Shown: positions 45,767 to 56,834, numbered from the stretch's first letter. The stretch is 64,000 nt of DNA from Pseudomonas sp. PDM18 (GCF_014852585.1 NZ_JACVBX010000012.1:1-64000); one strand, 5' to 3'. Made by a program: numbers and translations. Notes: generated from the letters alone by a model not told the origin.

Positions 45767-46515
45767 CAGATTACTTTCGCCTCGTTCTTCAGTTTCTCGA
45801 CCAGTTCGGCAACGGACTTGACCTTGATGCCGGCGCTACGGGCAGCCGGAGCTTCGACTTTCACGGTCTTCACGGTGGAAGCGGTGGAAACGCCCAGGGC
45901 GTCCGGGGTCACCACGTCCAGCGGCTTCTTCTTCGCCTTCATGATGTTGGGCAGCGACGCGTAGCGCGGCTCGTTCAGGCGCAGGTCGGTGGTGACGATT
46001 GCCGGCAGGTTCAGGGCAACGGTCTGCAGGCCGCCGTCGATTTCACGGGTGACGTTGACCTTGTCGCCAGCCACTTCGACCTTGGAGGCGAAGGTGCCCT
46101 GGGCGTAGCCGGTCAGCGCAGCCAGCATCTGGCCGGTCTGGTTGTTGTCGCTGTCGATGGCCTGCTTGCCGAGGATGATCAGTTGCGGCTGCTCCCGGTC
46201 CAGCAGCGCCTTCAACGCCTTGGCGATGGCCAGCGAACCTAGCTCCGCCTCACTCTCCACTAGTGTGGCGCGGTCGGCACCCAGGGCTAACGCGGTACGC
46301 AATTGTTCCTGGGCTGCGCTCGAACCGACGGTGACCACCACCACTTCACCGGCGATGCCCTGCTCTTTCAGGCGCACCGCCTCTTCCACGGCGATCTCGC
46401 AGAAGGGATTGAGGGCCATTTTCACGTTGGCCAGGTCGACGCCGGATTGGTCCGCCTTGACGCGAACCTTGACGTTGAAGTCGACCACGCGCTTGACGGC
46501 AACGAGGACTTTCAT
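45766..46515 (-). CDS. etfB: Electron transfer flavoprotein beta subunit
   Basis: A 249-residue AMP-binding subunit of ETF. It has the typical start [20 protein letters not shown], the family signature [20 protein letters not shown], and the acyl-CoA dehydrogenase recognition region [20 protein letters not shown]. Start at 46515 is fixed by the conserved N-terminus; a longer in-frame extension is not real. First gene of the etfBA pair. Confidence 0.96.
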   Translation of the reverse strand: MKVLVAVKRVVDFNVKVRVKADQSGVDLANVKMALNPFCEIAVEEAVRLKEQGIAGEVVVVTVGSSAAQEQLRTALALGADRATLVESEAELGSLAIAKALKALLDREQPQLIILGKQAIDSDNNQTGQMLAALTGYAQGTFASKVEVAGDKVNVTREIDGGLQTVALNLPAIVTTDLRLNEPRYASLPNIMKAKKKPLDVVTPDALGVSTASTVKTVKVEAPAARSAGIKVKSVAELVEKLKNEAKVI

Positions 46516-46705
46516 CTGGGGACTCCCTAAAAAAACCGGACCTAGTGGCCCGGAAAAATATATGGACAGATTCCAAGGTGAACCGGCCCAAACCAGCCGC
46601 CGCAATATAGGACTGGCTTCGGCAGGTTCTCCCCTCCCCCTAAGGGAGGCGGTGGCGGACGCCGCAAGGGGCGACCGCACAGATACGCCATGGACTCAGT
46701 CGCGA

Positions 46706-46945
46706 GGATTGCTCGCCATAGGCATGGGTGAAGAGCGCCCCTTCCTTGGCGATACGGTCGATGTTCGGCGTCTCGTAGCCCATCATCCCCTGGTTGTAGG
46801 CGCTCAGATTGAAGTAGCCGATATCGTCGCCGAAGATCACCAAGATGTTCGGTTTGTCGGTGGCGTGGACAAGACAAACCGCGTCCGCCAGCGCGGCCGC
46901 CAGGCAAGCCTGGCAAAGCGTTTTCCGCTTGTTTTCGTGCGTCTT
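46706..46945 (-). pseudogene. Arylsulfatase, 5' fragment
   Basis: A signal-peptide-like stretch is followed by the sulfatase N-terminus [20 protein letters not shown] with the metal-binding Asp-Asp pair, then [20 protein letters not shown] and EQS. Sequence identity stops exactly where the catalytic Cys/Ser motif (C/S-x-P/A-x-R) should come; instead unrelated residues lead to a stop. The remaining three quarters of the gene are absent. There is no ATG in a good context. The rest of the gap, 46946-47332, holds nothing recognisable. Confidence 0.65.
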
Positions 46946-47332
46946 CTCGGCAGGTTGGGGGTGCGGCCACCCGCCCACCGGGCCGGAGCTGGCCGCTCGC
47001 CGGCGATACTAGTTTCCGGCTGTCCCGCGAGAGCCCCGCTATTGGAGGGGGCAGCCCCTGACGCCCGTGCGCCCCCTCGCCACGGGGGGCGGGGGACAGC
47101 GCGCCGCGCCTTACCCTGCCCGCCACATGGCCGGTCGGCGTGAGGGCGCTCCACGCAAGGCACCTTCCCGTCGGCGGGCCATCCCTCGCCTGCCGCCCTC
47201 CCCCCTAGCATCCCCCCCTCTCATAAAGGGAGGACCGCCGCGGGTGGCATTCCTGATTCACTGCCACACCGGCCGGCCCCGCGCCGCCAACCCGCCATTC
47301 GCGCCTGCCGCACCAAGACCGACGAGGGACAG

Positions 47333-49135
47333 ATGACCGATCAACTGCTCAACGAACGCGAGCTGGACTTTCTGCTCTACGAGCTGCTCGACACCACCGC
47401 GCTGCTCGAACGCTCGCGCTACGCCGAACATGATCGGGCCGTCTTCGACGCGACCCTGCGAACGGCGCACGGCATCGCAGCCGAATACTTCGCTCCGCAC
47501 AACCAGAAGGGAGACCATGAGGAGCCGACTTTCGATGGCGAACGGGTCCGCCTAATCCCGGAAACCAAGCGCGCCTGGGACGCCTTCGCCGAGGCCGGCT
47601 TCCTCGCCGCGCACCACGACGGCGCCGACGGCGGCCTCCAACTGCCAGAGGTGATCCTGCGGGCCAGCATGGCGTACTTCAATGCCGCCAACATCGCCAC
47701 CGTCGCCTACTCCTTCCTGACCATAGGCTCGGCCAACCTGGTGAAGAGCTTCGCCAGCGACAACCTGCGCGAGCGCTTCCTGCCGGCCATGCTCGACGGC
47801 CGCAGCAGCGGCACCATGGCGCTGACCGAACCCGGCCAGGGCTCGGCCCTGGGCGACCTGCGTACCACCGCGCGTCCCGCCGCCGACGGCAGTTACCGGA
47901 TCTTCGGCCAGAAGATGTTCATTTCCGGCGGCGACCACGACCTGACCGAGAACATCGTGCACATGGTCCTCGCCCGCATCGAAGGCGCACCGGCCGGCAC
48001 CAAGGGCATCTCGCTGTTCCTCGTGCCCAAGTTCCTGGTCGATGCCGACGGCAATCCGAGCGAGCGCAACGATGTGGCTCTCGCCGGCCTGCTGCACAAG
48101 ATGGGCTACCGCAACACCACTTCGACGGTGCTCAACTTCGGCGAGCAGGACGGCGCCATCGGCTACCTGGTGGGCGAGGCCAACAAGGGCCTGTCCTACA
48201 TGTTCCAGATGATGAACGAAGCGCGCATCGGGGTCGCCCTGGGCGCCTCGGTGCTCGCTTACCAAAGTTTCGTGTACGCGCTCGACTACGCCCGCGAGCG
48301 CCCGCAGGGGCGCCTGCCAGGCGCCAAGGATCCGCTGGCCCCACAGGTGCGCATCGTCGAGCACGCCGACGTGCGACGCATGCTGCTGCAGCAGAAGGTC
48401 TACGCCGAAGGCAGCCTCGCCCTCTGCCTGTACGCCAGCAGCCTGTTCGAGGATGCGCATACCGCGCCCACTGCCGAGGAGCGCCAGAACGCCGGCGAGC
48501 TGCTCGACCTGCTGATCCCGATGGTCAAGTCCTACCCCTCGCGCTACGGCGTAATCGCCTCGGACATCGGCATCCAAGTCCTCGGCGGCTCCGGCTACAT
48601 CCGCGAATACCCGCTGGAACAGTTCTACCGCGACAACCGCCTGAACCCGATCCACGAAGGCACCGAGGGCATCCACGGCCTCGACCTGCTGGGGCGCAAG
48701 CTGGGCCAGCGCGACGGCGCCGGCTTCCGCCAGTTCCTCGCCCTCACCCATTCAGCCATCGAGGCCTCACATACCGATGCCCGTTGTGCCGACCTCGGCG
48801 CGGCGCTGGGCGTCGCGCTGAATCATCTGCAACAGGCGACCACCGCGCTGCGTGAGCAGGTGGCCGCCGATGCCAACCTCGGTCTGGCCAACGCGACCAG
48901 CTACCTCGACCTGTTCGGCCGCGTGGTCGTCGGCTGGCTGTGGCTGCGCATGGCCGGCATCGCCAGCCGCGCTCTGCAGACCGGCGCCACCGGCAGCGAG
49001 GCCGACTTCTACCACGGCAAGCTGCAGGCCGCCCGCTACTTCATGGACTGGGAGCTGGCGCCGACCCAGGCGCTGACGCGCCTGCTCATCCAGGGCAACC
49101 GGGTGAGTTTCGACATGCAGGACCGCTGGTTCTGA
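47333..49135 (+). CDS. Acyl-CoA dehydrogenase, long (about 600-residue) type
   Basis: A 600-residue flavoprotein catalysing the first step of beta-oxidation. The FAD/substrate motif is MALTEPGQGSALGDLRTTAR (about 160-180). The catalytic Glu (about residue 443) is in NPIHEGTEGIHGLDLLG. The extra C-terminal domain of about 130 residues is the acyl-CoA dehydrogenase C-terminal extension found in FadE5-like enzymes. GAGGGAC lies before the ATG. It is the first gene of the plus-strand catabolic operon, 27 bases before the bifunctional enzyme gene. Confidence 0.92.
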   Translation: MTDQLLNERELDFLLYELLDTTALLERSRYAEHDRAVFDATLRTAHGIAAEYFAPHNQKGDHEEPTFDGERVRLIPETKRAWDAFAEAGFLAAHHDGADGGLQLPEVILRASMAYFNAANIATVAYSFLTIGSANLVKSFASDNLRERFLPAMLDGRSSGTMALTEPGQGSALGDLRTTARPAADGSYRIFGQKMFISGGDHDLTENIVHMVLARIEGAPAGTKGISLFLVPKFLVDADGNPSERNDVALAGLLHKMGYRNTTSTVLNFGEQDGAIGYLVGEANKGLSYMFQMMNEARIGVALGASVLAYQSFVYALDYARERPQGRLPGAKDPLAPQVRIVEHADVRRMLLQQKVYAEGSLALCLYASSLFEDAHTAPTAEERQNAGELLDLLIPMVKSYPSRYGVIASDIGIQVLGGSGYIREYPLEQFYRDNRLNPIHEGTEGIHGLDLLGRKLGQRDGAGFRQFLALTHSAIEASHTDARCADLGAALGVALNHLQQATTALREQVAADANLGLANATSYLDLFGRVVVGWLWLRMAGIASRALQTGATGSEADFYHGKLQAARYFMDWELAPTQALTRLLIQGNRVSFDMQDRWF

Positions 49136-49162
49136 CCCGGCCCCATCAGGAGAGAAAACCTC

Positions 49163-51274
49163 ATGACTGCCCTTGTTCACTACCGATTGGACGGCCAGCT
49201 GGCCCTGATCGGCCTGTCCCGCCCCCCGGTCAATGCCCTCGGCCAACCGCTGCGCGCGGCCCTGCTGGAAGCCTGCGAGCGCGCCGCCGCCGATCCCGCG
49301 GTGGCGGCAATAGTGGTGCACGGCACCAACGGCCTGTTCAGTGCCGGCGCCGACATCAGCGAATTCGGCAGCGAAGCGTCGTCGGCCGCACCCGATCTGC
49401 CCGGCCTGCTGGTTCGCCTCACCCGCATCGACAAGCCGCTGGTCGCCGCCATTGGCAAGCTGGCCCTGGGCGGCGGCCTCGAGTTGGCCCTGGCCTGCGG
49501 CTACCGCATCGGCGAGCCACAGGCCCGACTCGGCCTGCCGGAAATCAACCTCGGCCTGCTGCCCGGCGCCGGCGGCACCCAGCGCCTGCCACGGCTGATC
49601 GGCGCCGAGTCGGCGCTGAACATGATCCTTTCCGGCAAACAGGTGGATGTCCAGCACGCACACCTGATGGGCATCATCGACCGCCTGGCGGATAACCCCG
49701 AAACACTCATCGAACAAGCCTGCGCCTATGCCCGCGAGCTGCTCGCGCAAGGCGTCCCGGCACAACCAGCCGCCCGCTACCCCAGCCCCGCCGTCGATTT
49801 GCCAGAGGGCTTCTTCGCCGGCTTCCGCGCCGAACAGGAGGCACGCTGGAAAAGCCGTCTGGCGCCGCGCCTGGTGCTCGCAGCGATAGAGGCCGCCTGT
49901 CTGTTGCCGCTCGAGGAAGGCCTGGCGCGCGAGCAGGACCTGTTCCGGCAAGCCGAGGCTTCGCGCCAGTCGGCTGCGCTGCGCCATGTGTTCTTCGCCG
50001 AACGCGAGGCCGGGCGTATTCCCGGCATCGACCCTGCGCTCGACATGCGCCCCATCGCCAAGGTCGCGGTAATCGGCGCCGGCACCATGGGCGGCGGTAT
50101 CGCCATGAACTTCGCCAATGCCGGCATCCCGGTGGTGATGCTGGAACAGAAGTCCGACGCCCTAGAACGCGGCCTGTCCAATGTGCAGCGCAACTACGAG
50201 ATCAGCGTCAAGCGCGGCAAGCTGAGCCAGGCCGAGCTGGAGAAACGCATGCGCCTGCTGCAAGGCAGCCTTGAATATGCCGACATCGCCGATGCCGACC
50301 TGGTGATCGAAGCGGTGTTCGAGAAGCTCGAGATCAAGCAGCAGGTGTTCCGCACCCTCGACGAGGTGTGCAAACCAGGGGCGATCCTTGCGACCAACAC
50401 CTCCAGCCTCGACGTCGATGCCATCGCCGCGGTGACCTCACGCCCGCAGGACGTCATCGGCCTACACTTCTTCAGTCCGGCCAACGTCATGCGCCTGCTG
50501 GAAGTGGTGCGCGCCCGCCGAACCGCGCCGGACGTGCTGGCCACCACGCTCAAGCTGGCGCGGCGGATAGGCAAGTTGCCGGTGGTTTCCGGGGTGTGCT
50601 TCGGCTTCATCGGCAACCGCATGCTCGAACCCTACGCCCGCGAGGCGATGCGCATGGTGCTGGAAGGCGCCTCGCCGGCGCAGGTCGACGGCGTGCTGAC
50701 CGGGATCGACCTGAACATGGGCGTGTTGAGCATGCTCGACCTCGCCGGCATCGACGTGAACTACCTGGTGCGCCAGGCCAACAAGGCCGCTTTCGCCGAC
50801 GACCCCAGCTATTGCCGCCTGGGCGACGAGCTCTACGCCATGGGTTGCTACGGCCAGAAGAGCAGCTTTGGCTTCTACCACTACGAAGGTCGCCAGCGCC
50901 TGGACGACCCTACTGTGGAGAAGGTCGCCGAGCGTCTCGCCGGCGAGCTGCAGATCCCGCGGCGCTCGCTCGCCCCCCAGGAAATCCACGACCGCTGCCT
51001 GTTCATGCTGATCAACGAAGGCATCCAGCTGCTCGACGAAGGGATCGCCCTGCGCGCCAGCGACATCGACCTGGTGTGGATCAACGGATACGGCTTCCCG
51101 GCGCACCTGGGCGGCCCGATGCACTACGCCGAGCAACTGGGCCTGGACCAGGTGCTCGACGGCATCCTGCGCCTGCAGGCGAGCCTGGGCAGCCACGGGC
51201 AGCGCTGGTTCAAGCCCGCGCCCCTGCTCAAGCGCCTGGTCGCCGCCGGCCGCACCCGCATCGAGAAATTCTGA
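49163..51274 (+). CDS. Enoyl-CoA hydratase / 3-hydroxyacyl-CoA dehydrogenase, FadB/FadJ-like
   Basis: A 703-residue multifunctional enzyme. An N-terminal crotonase domain (about 1-185) has the oxyanion-hole pattern [15 protein letters not shown] and [20 protein letters not shown]. The NAD-binding domain follows, with [19 protein letters not shown] from about residue 303, and two C-terminal dehydrogenase domains. The hydratase Glu pair is placed at [20 protein letters not shown]. It performs steps two and three of beta-oxidation. A CAGGAGAG ribosome site is present. Confidence 0.95.
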   Translation: MTALVHYRLDGQLALIGLSRPPVNALGQPLRAALLEACERAAADPAVAAIVVHGTNGLFSAGADISEFGSEASSAAPDLPGLLVRLTRIDKPLVAAIGKLALGGGLELALACGYRIGEPQARLGLPEINLGLLPGAGGTQRLPRLIGAESALNMILSGKQVDVQHAHLMGIIDRLADNPETLIEQACAYARELLAQGVPAQPAARYPSPAVDLPEGFFAGFRAEQEARWKSRLAPRLVLAAIEAACLLPLEEGLAREQDLFRQAEASRQSAALRHVFFAEREAGRIPGIDPALDMRPIAKVAVIGAGTMGGGIAMNFANAGIPVVMLEQKSDALERGLSNVQRNYEISVKRGKLSQAELEKRMRLLQGSLEYADIADADLVIEAVFEKLEIKQQVFRTLDEVCKPGAILATNTSSLDVDAIAAVTSRPQDVIGLHFFSPANVMRLLEVVRARRTAPDVLATTLKLARRIGKLPVVSGVCFGFIGNRMLEPYAREAMRMVLEGASPAQVDGVLTGIDLNMGVLSMLDLAGIDVNYLVRQANKAAFADDPSYCRLGDELYAMGCYGQKSSFGFYHYEGRQRLDDPTVEKVAERLAGELQIPRRSLAPQEIHDRCLFMLINEGIQLLDEGIALRASDIDLVWINGYGFPAHLGGPMHYAEQLGLDQVLDGILRLQASLGSHGQRWFKPAPLLKRLVAAGRTRIEKF

Positions 51275-51323
51275 CTTTTCCGCCGCCACCTCCAGGTGGC
51301 GGCCCCGTTGCAAGGACAATTCC

Positions 51324-52508
51324 ATGAAAGAAGCCGTCATCCTCTCCACCGCCCGCACGCCGATTGCCAAGGCCTTCCGCGGTGCCTTCAACCACACTCC
51401 GTCGCCGAGCATGGCCTCCTTCGCCATCCGCGCTGCGGTCGAGCGCGCCGGCATCGACGCCGCCGAGATCGAAGACCTGGTGATGGGCACCGGCATGCCG
51501 GCCGGCACCGCCGGCTGGAACCTCGGCCGCATGAGCGTGCTTGCGTCCGGCCTGCCACTGTCGGTCAGCGGCCAGACCCTGGACCGCCAGTGCGCTTCCG
51601 GCTTGATGGCGGTGGCCACCGCCGCCAAGCAGATCATGGTCGATGGCATGCAGGTCACTATCGGCGCCGGCCAGGAGCACATCTCCCTGGTGCAGAACCG
51701 CCACATGGAATGGGTTGGCGAGTTCCACGATCGCCTGGTGCTGCAGAACGAGCCAAACGCCTATATGCCGATGCTGCAGACCGCCGAACGGGTCGCCGAA
51801 CGTTACGGCATCAGCCGCGAGGCCCAGGACGAATACGCCCTGCAGTCGCAGCTGCGCACAGCGGCCGCGCAACGTGCCGGCCTGTTCGAGGGCGAGATCG
51901 TGCCGGTCAGTGTGATCAAGCTAGTGGTCGACAAGGCCACCGGCGCCACCGGCTACGAGAAAGTCAGCCTGTCGCTCGACGAAGGCAATCGCCCGCAAAC
52001 CGCACTCGCCGACCTGCAGAAGCTCAAGCCGGTCATCGAAGGCGGCTGCATCACCGCCGGCAATGCCAGCCAGCTCTCCGACGGCGCCGCCGCCTGCGTG
52101 CTGATGGAGGGCCGCCTGGCCGAGCAGCGCAATCTCGAACCGCTGGGCGCCTATCGCGGCATCGCGGTGGCCGGCCTAGCACCCGAGGAAATGGGCATCG
52201 GCCCGGTCCTGGCGGTGCCCAAGCTGCTCAAGCAACACGGCCTAAAGGTCGACGACATCGGCCTGTGGGAGCTCAACGAAGCATTCGCCTGCCAGGTGCT
52301 TTATTGCCGCGACAAACTGGGCATCGACAACGACAAGCTCAATGTCAATGGCGGTGCCATCGCCATCGGCCACCCCTACGGCATGAGCGGCGCACGCATG
52401 ATCGGCCATGCCTTGCTGGAAGGTAAGCGCCGGGGCGTGAAGCACGTGGTGGTGACCATGTGCGTCGGCGGCGGCATGGGCGCGGCCGGCCTGTTCGAGG
52501 TGTTCTGA
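51324..52508 (+). CDS. Acetyl-CoA acyltransferase (thiolase)
   Basis: A 394-residue thiolase for the last, chain-shortening step. The nucleophilic Cys90 is in [15 protein letters not shown], the catalytic His in [16 protein letters not shown], and the second Cys in [15 protein letters not shown]. The length and N-terminus ([16 protein letters not shown]) fit the degradative class. Its stop overlaps the next start (TGATG). Confidence 0.95.
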   Translation: MKEAVILSTARTPIAKAFRGAFNHTPSPSMASFAIRAAVERAGIDAAEIEDLVMGTGMPAGTAGWNLGRMSVLASGLPLSVSGQTLDRQCASGLMAVATAAKQIMVDGMQVTIGAGQEHISLVQNRHMEWVGEFHDRLVLQNEPNAYMPMLQTAERVAERYGISREAQDEYALQSQLRTAAAQRAGLFEGEIVPVSVIKLVVDKATGATGYEKVSLSLDEGNRPQTALADLQKLKPVIEGGCITAGNASQLSDGAAACVLMEGRLAEQRNLEPLGAYRGIAVAGLAPEEMGIGPVLAVPKLLKQHGLKVDDIGLWELNEAFACQVLYCRDKLGIDNDKLNVNGGAIAIGHPYGMSGARMIGHALLEGKRRGVKHVVVTMCVGGGMGAAGLFEVF

Positions 52509-53281
52509 TGAGCAACGAACTCTTTTCCCTCGCCGGCAAGACCGTACTCATCACCGGCGCCTCCAGCGGCATCGGTGCGCACCTAGGGCGCGTCGCTAGC
52601 CGCGCCGGCGCCCGCGTGGTGCTCGCCGCGCGCCGCGTGGAACGCCTCAACCAGCTGGCCGCCGACATCGGCTGGGACGGCGGCACCGCGCTGGCAGTCC
52701 CCATGGACGTGACCTGCCGGCAAAGCGTCGAGGCTGCCTTCAACGCCGCCGAGGAGGCCTTCGGCGTGGTCCACGTGGTGCTCAACAACGCCGGCGTCGG
52801 CAACGGCCAGCGCGCTCTTGAGGTCAGCGAGGAAGAATGGCGCCATATGCTGGCCACCAACCTCGACGGCGTCTGGCGCGTGGCCCAGGTGGCCGCCCAG
52901 CGCATGGTCCGCGCCGGCGCGCCGGGCAGCATCGTCAATATCGCCTCGATGCTCGGCCTGCGCGTGGGCACCGGCTACAGCCATTACTGTGCTGCCAAGG
53001 CCGGCGTGGTGCAGCTGACCAAGTCGCTGGCACTGGAACTGGCGCGCGAGCATATCCGCGTGAACGCCATCGCCCCGGGCTACTTCAAGACCGAGATGAC
53101 CGACGCCTTCTTCGACAGCGAGAAGGGCCAGGCCTACATCCGCGCCGCCGTGCCCCTGCGCCGCCTGGGCCAACTCGAGGAGCTGGAAGGTCCCTTCCTG
53201 CTCCTGGCCAGCGCTGCCGGTGCCTTCATGACCGGCAGTGTGCTGGCGGTCGACGGCGGCCATCTGGTCGGCAGCCTCTGA
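52508..53281 (+). CDS. Short-chain dehydrogenase/reductase in the catabolic operon
   Basis: A 257-residue classical SDR. Cofactor motif TGASSGIGAHLGRV, NNAG near residue 95, active-site Tyr and Lys in YSHYCAAKAG, and the C-terminal GSVLAVDGGHLV. It probably oxidises a hydroxyl group or 3-hydroxyacyl-CoA of the operon's substrate. Start at 52508 is coupled to the thiolase stop. Confidence 0.92.
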   Translation: MSNELFSLAGKTVLITGASSGIGAHLGRVASRAGARVVLAARRVERLNQLAADIGWDGGTALAVPMDVTCRQSVEAAFNAAEEAFGVVHVVLNNAGVGNGQRALEVSEEEWRHMLATNLDGVWRVAQVAAQRMVRAGAPGSIVNIASMLGLRVGTGYSHYCAAKAGVVQLTKSLALELAREHIRVNAIAPGYFKTEMTDAFFDSEKGQAYIRAAVPLRRLGQLEELEGPFLLLASAAGAFMTGSVLAVDGGHLVGSL

Positions 53282-53393
53282 CCTCACGCGCCGCTCGTGC
53301 ACGGGCCCGCCCCTCCCTTTGCGGGGGGACGGGTCGGTGCGGCTCCTTGCAATGCTTCCTCCGGTTGTAATCCCACCACCACCGGAGGCCATC

Positions 53394-54971
53394 ATGAAGA
53401 TCAACTTCGCCCGGATCATGGGCCAGGTCGCGCAGCGCCATGCCGACCAGGAAGCCCTCGTGAACATCGAGCGCAACCGGCGCTACAGCTTCGAGGAGCT
53501 GCACGGCCTGACCAACCGCATCAGCCACCTGCTGCATGTCCGACTGGGCCTGGGGCGCGGCGACGTCGCCCTGTGCATCCTGGAGAACGACAACCTCTCG
53601 CTGCTGCACGCCTGGACCGCGTTCAAGGGCGAGGCAGCCCTGGCGCACACCAACTTCCGCGACGCCCTCGACGAGCACCGCTGGCAGATCGAGTTCCTCC
53701 GCCCACGGGTGATCTTCATCGAGACCGTGCTGCTGGAACGCTACGCCGAGCTGCTGCGAGCGAGCGAAGCCTGCGTGGTGTGCATGGACCCGCCGCCGGC
53801 CGACCAAAGCGCCGCTCTGTACTTCTGGGACCTGCTCGAAGGCCTGCCGGACAGCGAGCCGGACGTCGAGTCCGATGACCGAGACGACATCCTCCTCTAC
53901 CGCTTCACCGGCGGCACCACCGGCCGCAGCAAATGCGCCCAGTACAGCATCGACAACTGGCTGGCCGCGCGCGACTCCATGTACGCCGACAGCGAGCAGA
54001 GCGAGGCGCTCAACGCGACCACCCGCTACCTGCAGATCGCCCCCATCAGCCATGGCGCCGGACTCTCGCTGCTGCCCACGCTGTTCCGCGGCGGCTGCAC
54101 CCTGACGCAGAACACCACCGACCTGAAGGCCTGGTGCCACAACGTCGAGCGCGAGCGGGTCACCACCAGTCTGATGGTGCCGACCCTAGTCAACGGCCTG
54201 CTGGAGCTCCCGGAAGCGACGCAGCACGACCTCTCCAGCCTGAGCACCCTGTACTACGGCGCAGCGCCCATGAGCCCGGCCAAGCTGGAACGGGCGCAGG
54301 CGCGCTTCGGCAACATCTTCTACCAGCTGTATGGCTCGACCGAATGCGCCCAGGCGGTCTGCACCCTGACCAAGGCCGATCACCTGACGGCCATCGCGAC
54401 CGGCCGCCTCGCCTCGGCCGGCCGGCCGACCACCGGGATCGAACTGAGGGTGGTCGACGACACCGGCCAGTGCCTGCCCCCGGGCGTCACCGGCGAGATC
54501 CTGCTGCGCGGTCGCGGCACCATCTGCGGCTACTTCCGCAACCCACAGGGCACGGCGGCGGAGTTCGTCGACGGTTTCTGGAAATCCGGCGACCTGGGTT
54601 ACCTGGACGAAGCCGGTTACCTGTTCATCGTCGATCGCAAGAAGGACGTCATCATCAGCGGCGGCTTCAACGTCTACGCGGTGGAAGTGGAGTCCAGCCT
54701 CAACGCGCATCCGGCCGTATCGCTCTCTGCCGTGGTAGGGGTACCTCATGGCCACTGGGGCGAGTCGGTGCATGCCGAAGTGGTGCTCAAGGAAGGTGCC
54801 AGAGTCACTCAGGATGAACTGATCGAGCATGTCAGGGAGCGCCTGGGTAGCCTGAAGGCGCCCAAGACTCTGACCTTCGTCGAGGCCTTGCCACTGAGCG
54901 CGGTCGGCAAGGTCTTGCGTCGCCAGGTCCGCGAGAAGTACTGGAAGGACCAGGTGCGCCGGGTCAGCTGA
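53394..54971 (+). CDS. AMP-dependent acyl-CoA synthetase
   Basis: A 525-residue adenylate-forming ligase that activates the free acid to its CoA thioester. Motifs: P-loop YRFTGGTTGRSKCAQYS, the YGSTE motif, KSGDLGYLDEAGYLFIVDRK, and the catalytic Lys near the C-terminus in SAVGKVLRR. GGAGG is 6 bases before the ATG. It closes the plus-strand operon, about 110 bases after the SDR gene. This is the entry enzyme; its acid is unknown. Confidence 0.92.
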   Translation: MKINFARIMGQVAQRHADQEALVNIERNRRYSFEELHGLTNRISHLLHVRLGLGRGDVALCILENDNLSLLHAWTAFKGEAALAHTNFRDALDEHRWQIEFLRPRVIFIETVLLERYAELLRASEACVVCMDPPPADQSAALYFWDLLEGLPDSEPDVESDDRDDILLYRFTGGTTGRSKCAQYSIDNWLAARDSMYADSEQSEALNATTRYLQIAPISHGAGLSLLPTLFRGGCTLTQNTTDLKAWCHNVERERVTTSLMVPTLVNGLLELPEATQHDLSSLSTLYYGAAPMSPAKLERAQARFGNIFYQLYGSTECAQAVCTLTKADHLTAIATGRLASAGRPTTGIELRVVDDTGQCLPPGVTGEILLRGRGTICGYFRNPQGTAAEFVDGFWKSGDLGYLDEAGYLFIVDRKKDVIISGGFNVYAVEVESSLNAHPAVSLSAVVGVPHGHWGESVHAEVVLKEGARVTQDELIEHVRERLGSLKAPKTLTFVEALPLSAVGKVLRRQVREKYWKDQVRRVS

Positions 54972-54985
54972 TCGGTAGCGCGCCA

Positions 54986-55005
54986 CGGAGCCTACAGAGG
55001 CTCCG
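54986..55005 (+). terminator. Terminator hairpin of the plus-strand catabolic operon
   Basis: A perfect 8-bp stem CGGAGCCT/AGGCTCCG with loop ACAG lies 14 bases after the ligase stop codon. A T-run is lacking. Confidence 0.6.
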
Positions 55006-55014
55006 CGGCGACAG

Positions 55015-55051
55015 CAAAAAAAGACAGACCCGCATTACGCGGGTCCGTCTT
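55015..55051 (-). terminator. Rho-independent terminator of the DUF1329 operon
   Basis: A GACCCGC/GCGGGTC stem, extended by AGAC/GTCT with one mismatch, is followed on the minus strand by seven T residues. It separates the two convergent catabolic operons. Confidence 0.8.
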
Positions 55052-55071
55052 CAATGGGGGAAACGAATGCC

Positions 55072-56424
55072 TCAGCGGATACCGCTACCCGCCAGGCTGT
55101 CCGGGGTCCACATGTTGTCGGAGCTCATGGTCGGCGACACTTTCAGGCCGCCCAGGCTCGGCCACTGGTTGATGTAGTAGCTGCCTGCGATCAGGTCGTA
55201 ATGACCGGTGGTGGTAGTGTTGATCGCCGACGCATCGTAGAGCGGGGTCAGGTAGGCGAAGCCCGGACGCCACAGCTGGCCATGACCGTCGTACTGGTCA
55301 TTGGCGAGCACGGCCCAGCTGTCCTCGTCGACGTAGAAGGTGCGCTTGGCATAGATGTGCCGCTCGCTCGGCTTAAGGGTCGCTTCCACTACCCACACGC
55401 GGTGCAGTTCCCAGCGCACGAAATCGGGGTTTATGAACTTGTTGCCGAACACCTGATCGGCGTTGGCTGCGTAGTTGAAGCGATAGGTGTTGTACGGAAC
55501 GTACAGCTCCTTCTTGCCGGCCAGCTTCCAGTCGTAGCGATCCATGCGACCGTTGAACAGGTTGACGTCGTCGACCGTGGACATGCCCGAGGTACTGGGG
55601 TTCGGGGTGTCGTAGGCTAGGTCCGGCGCCAGACGTACGCGGCGCTGTCCCGGCAGGTACTGGTAGGCGCGGCGGCCCTTCAGGCCATCGACGTTCTCGA
55701 AGGTCATGATCGCCTCGCCGGCGCGACGGGCCGGGCCAGTGTAGTTGGCGCGGGCCCGGTTGTAGATCACCGGCGACTCCTCCTTGTGGTCATAGAACGG
55801 ACTCTCGATGGTCCATACGCCCTGGGTGGAGAGCACGCGCTTGCCGGCCGCGTCGATGTTGAATGCCGAGTACTTCGGCATCACGAAGGAGATGCCCTGG
55901 TAACGTGCGATGTGGTTGAGCATCACCTCAATACCGCTTTTCGGGATCGGGAAGGGAATCCCGCCAGCGGCATCGACCGGCGTGTAGCCGTCGGCGGCCA
56001 GCTTGGCGCCGGTGGCGTTCTTGATGGTCTTGTCGAGCACCGACTGCGGGTAAGCGACCGTTCGATGGGTGGGATATACGTCCATGCGGAAGCCCGGCAG
56101 CTTCTTCACCAGGGCCTTCGCGCCCTCGCTCATCTTGGCTGCATAGGTGTCCACGTTCTTCGCGTCGATGGTGAACAGCGGTTTCTCGCTGGCGAAGGGA
56201 TCGGGGCGAATGCCCGACGCCGCGTCGAACCCCGCTGGCGGGGTGGTCAGGCCGCCAGCATAGGCCGGGATGCTGCCATCCGAGCTGCCCGCTTTTTCGG
56301 CGCCGATGGCCGTCAGGTTGCTGCCTAGTGCCTTGGCCTCGTCGGCCGAAACGGCCGCATGGAGCACGCCTGCATGCGCGGCCAGGATGCTGGCCGCGAT
56401 CAGGGTTCTTGTCAGTCTATTCAT
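55072..56424 (-). CDS. DUF1329 envelope protein (LolB-like fold)
   Basis: A 450-residue exported protein with a Sec signal peptide (RTLIAASILAAHAGVLHAAV). The typical DUF1329 content is visible: ALGSNLTAIGAEKAGSSDGS, GRRAYQYLPGQRRVRLAPDL and YAKRTFYVDEDSWAVLANDQ. Members occur beside catabolic clusters for hydrophobic compounds, often with DUF1302 and RND proteins, and are thought to help substrate passage across the outer membrane; this is not proven. GGTGGAG precedes the ATG. No DUF1302 gene is in the window. Confidence 0.88.
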   Translation of the reverse strand: MNRLTRTLIAASILAAHAGVLHAAVSADEAKALGSNLTAIGAEKAGSSDGSIPAYAGGLTTPPAGFDAASGIRPDPFASEKPLFTIDAKNVDTYAAKMSEGAKALVKKLPGFRMDVYPTHRTVAYPQSVLDKTIKNATGAKLAADGYTPVDAAGGIPFPIPKSGIEVMLNHIARYQGISFVMPKYSAFNIDAAGKRVLSTQGVWTIESPFYDHKEESPVIYNRARANYTGPARRAGEAIMTFENVDGLKGRRAYQYLPGQRRVRLAPDLAYDTPNPSTSGMSTVDDVNLFNGRMDRYDWKLAGKKELYVPYNTYRFNYAANADQVFGNKFINPDFVRWELHRVWVVEATLKPSERHIYAKRTFYVDEDSWAVLANDQYDGHGQLWRPGFAYLTPLYDASAINTTTTGHYDLIAGSYYINQWPSLGGLKVSPTMSSDNMWTPDSLAGSGIR

Positions 56425-56834
56425 GTCTCCACCTTCTCATCTTGTATTTTTGAACGTCGCGTACAGCGCGCCACACAGCTTCCGGGAGCCGCCACCATCG
56501 CCCCCGGCCGGCACCACCATGGGCGGCTACGTAGACCGGGCAGGAACAGGCTGTCGATAAGCCGCCGGCGCAGTGGCAGCGCGACAGCACGCGCCTCGAC
56601 GCGGTTGGGTCGAGCCCGATTCCTGGCTTATGTTTTATCCAAGGCTCCGCTTCCCCCGCCCCCCCCGATAGGCATGGGGTGGGAGGGGACGGGCGGGCGC
56701 CACTGCCGTGCAGTCGATCGGACGATCGGACGATCGGAAAACTCCCGACGCAAATGCAATGACGCCGCAACCCTCGCGGATTGCGGCGTCATTGCTGCCC
56801 AGGCGGGAGGGCGCAGCGGCCCGTCCTGCAGGCC
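56425..56834. other. Gap with a 13-bp hairpin and a short tandem repeat
   Basis: No gene is supported. A perfect 13-bp stem AATGACGCCGCAA/TTGCGGCGTCATT (56758-56793) probably ends the transcript of the MaoC operon on the minus strand. Three tandem copies of the 8-mer CGATCGGA lie at 56714-56738. The DUF1329 promoter, if separate, must be in 56425-56700. Confidence 0.55.
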
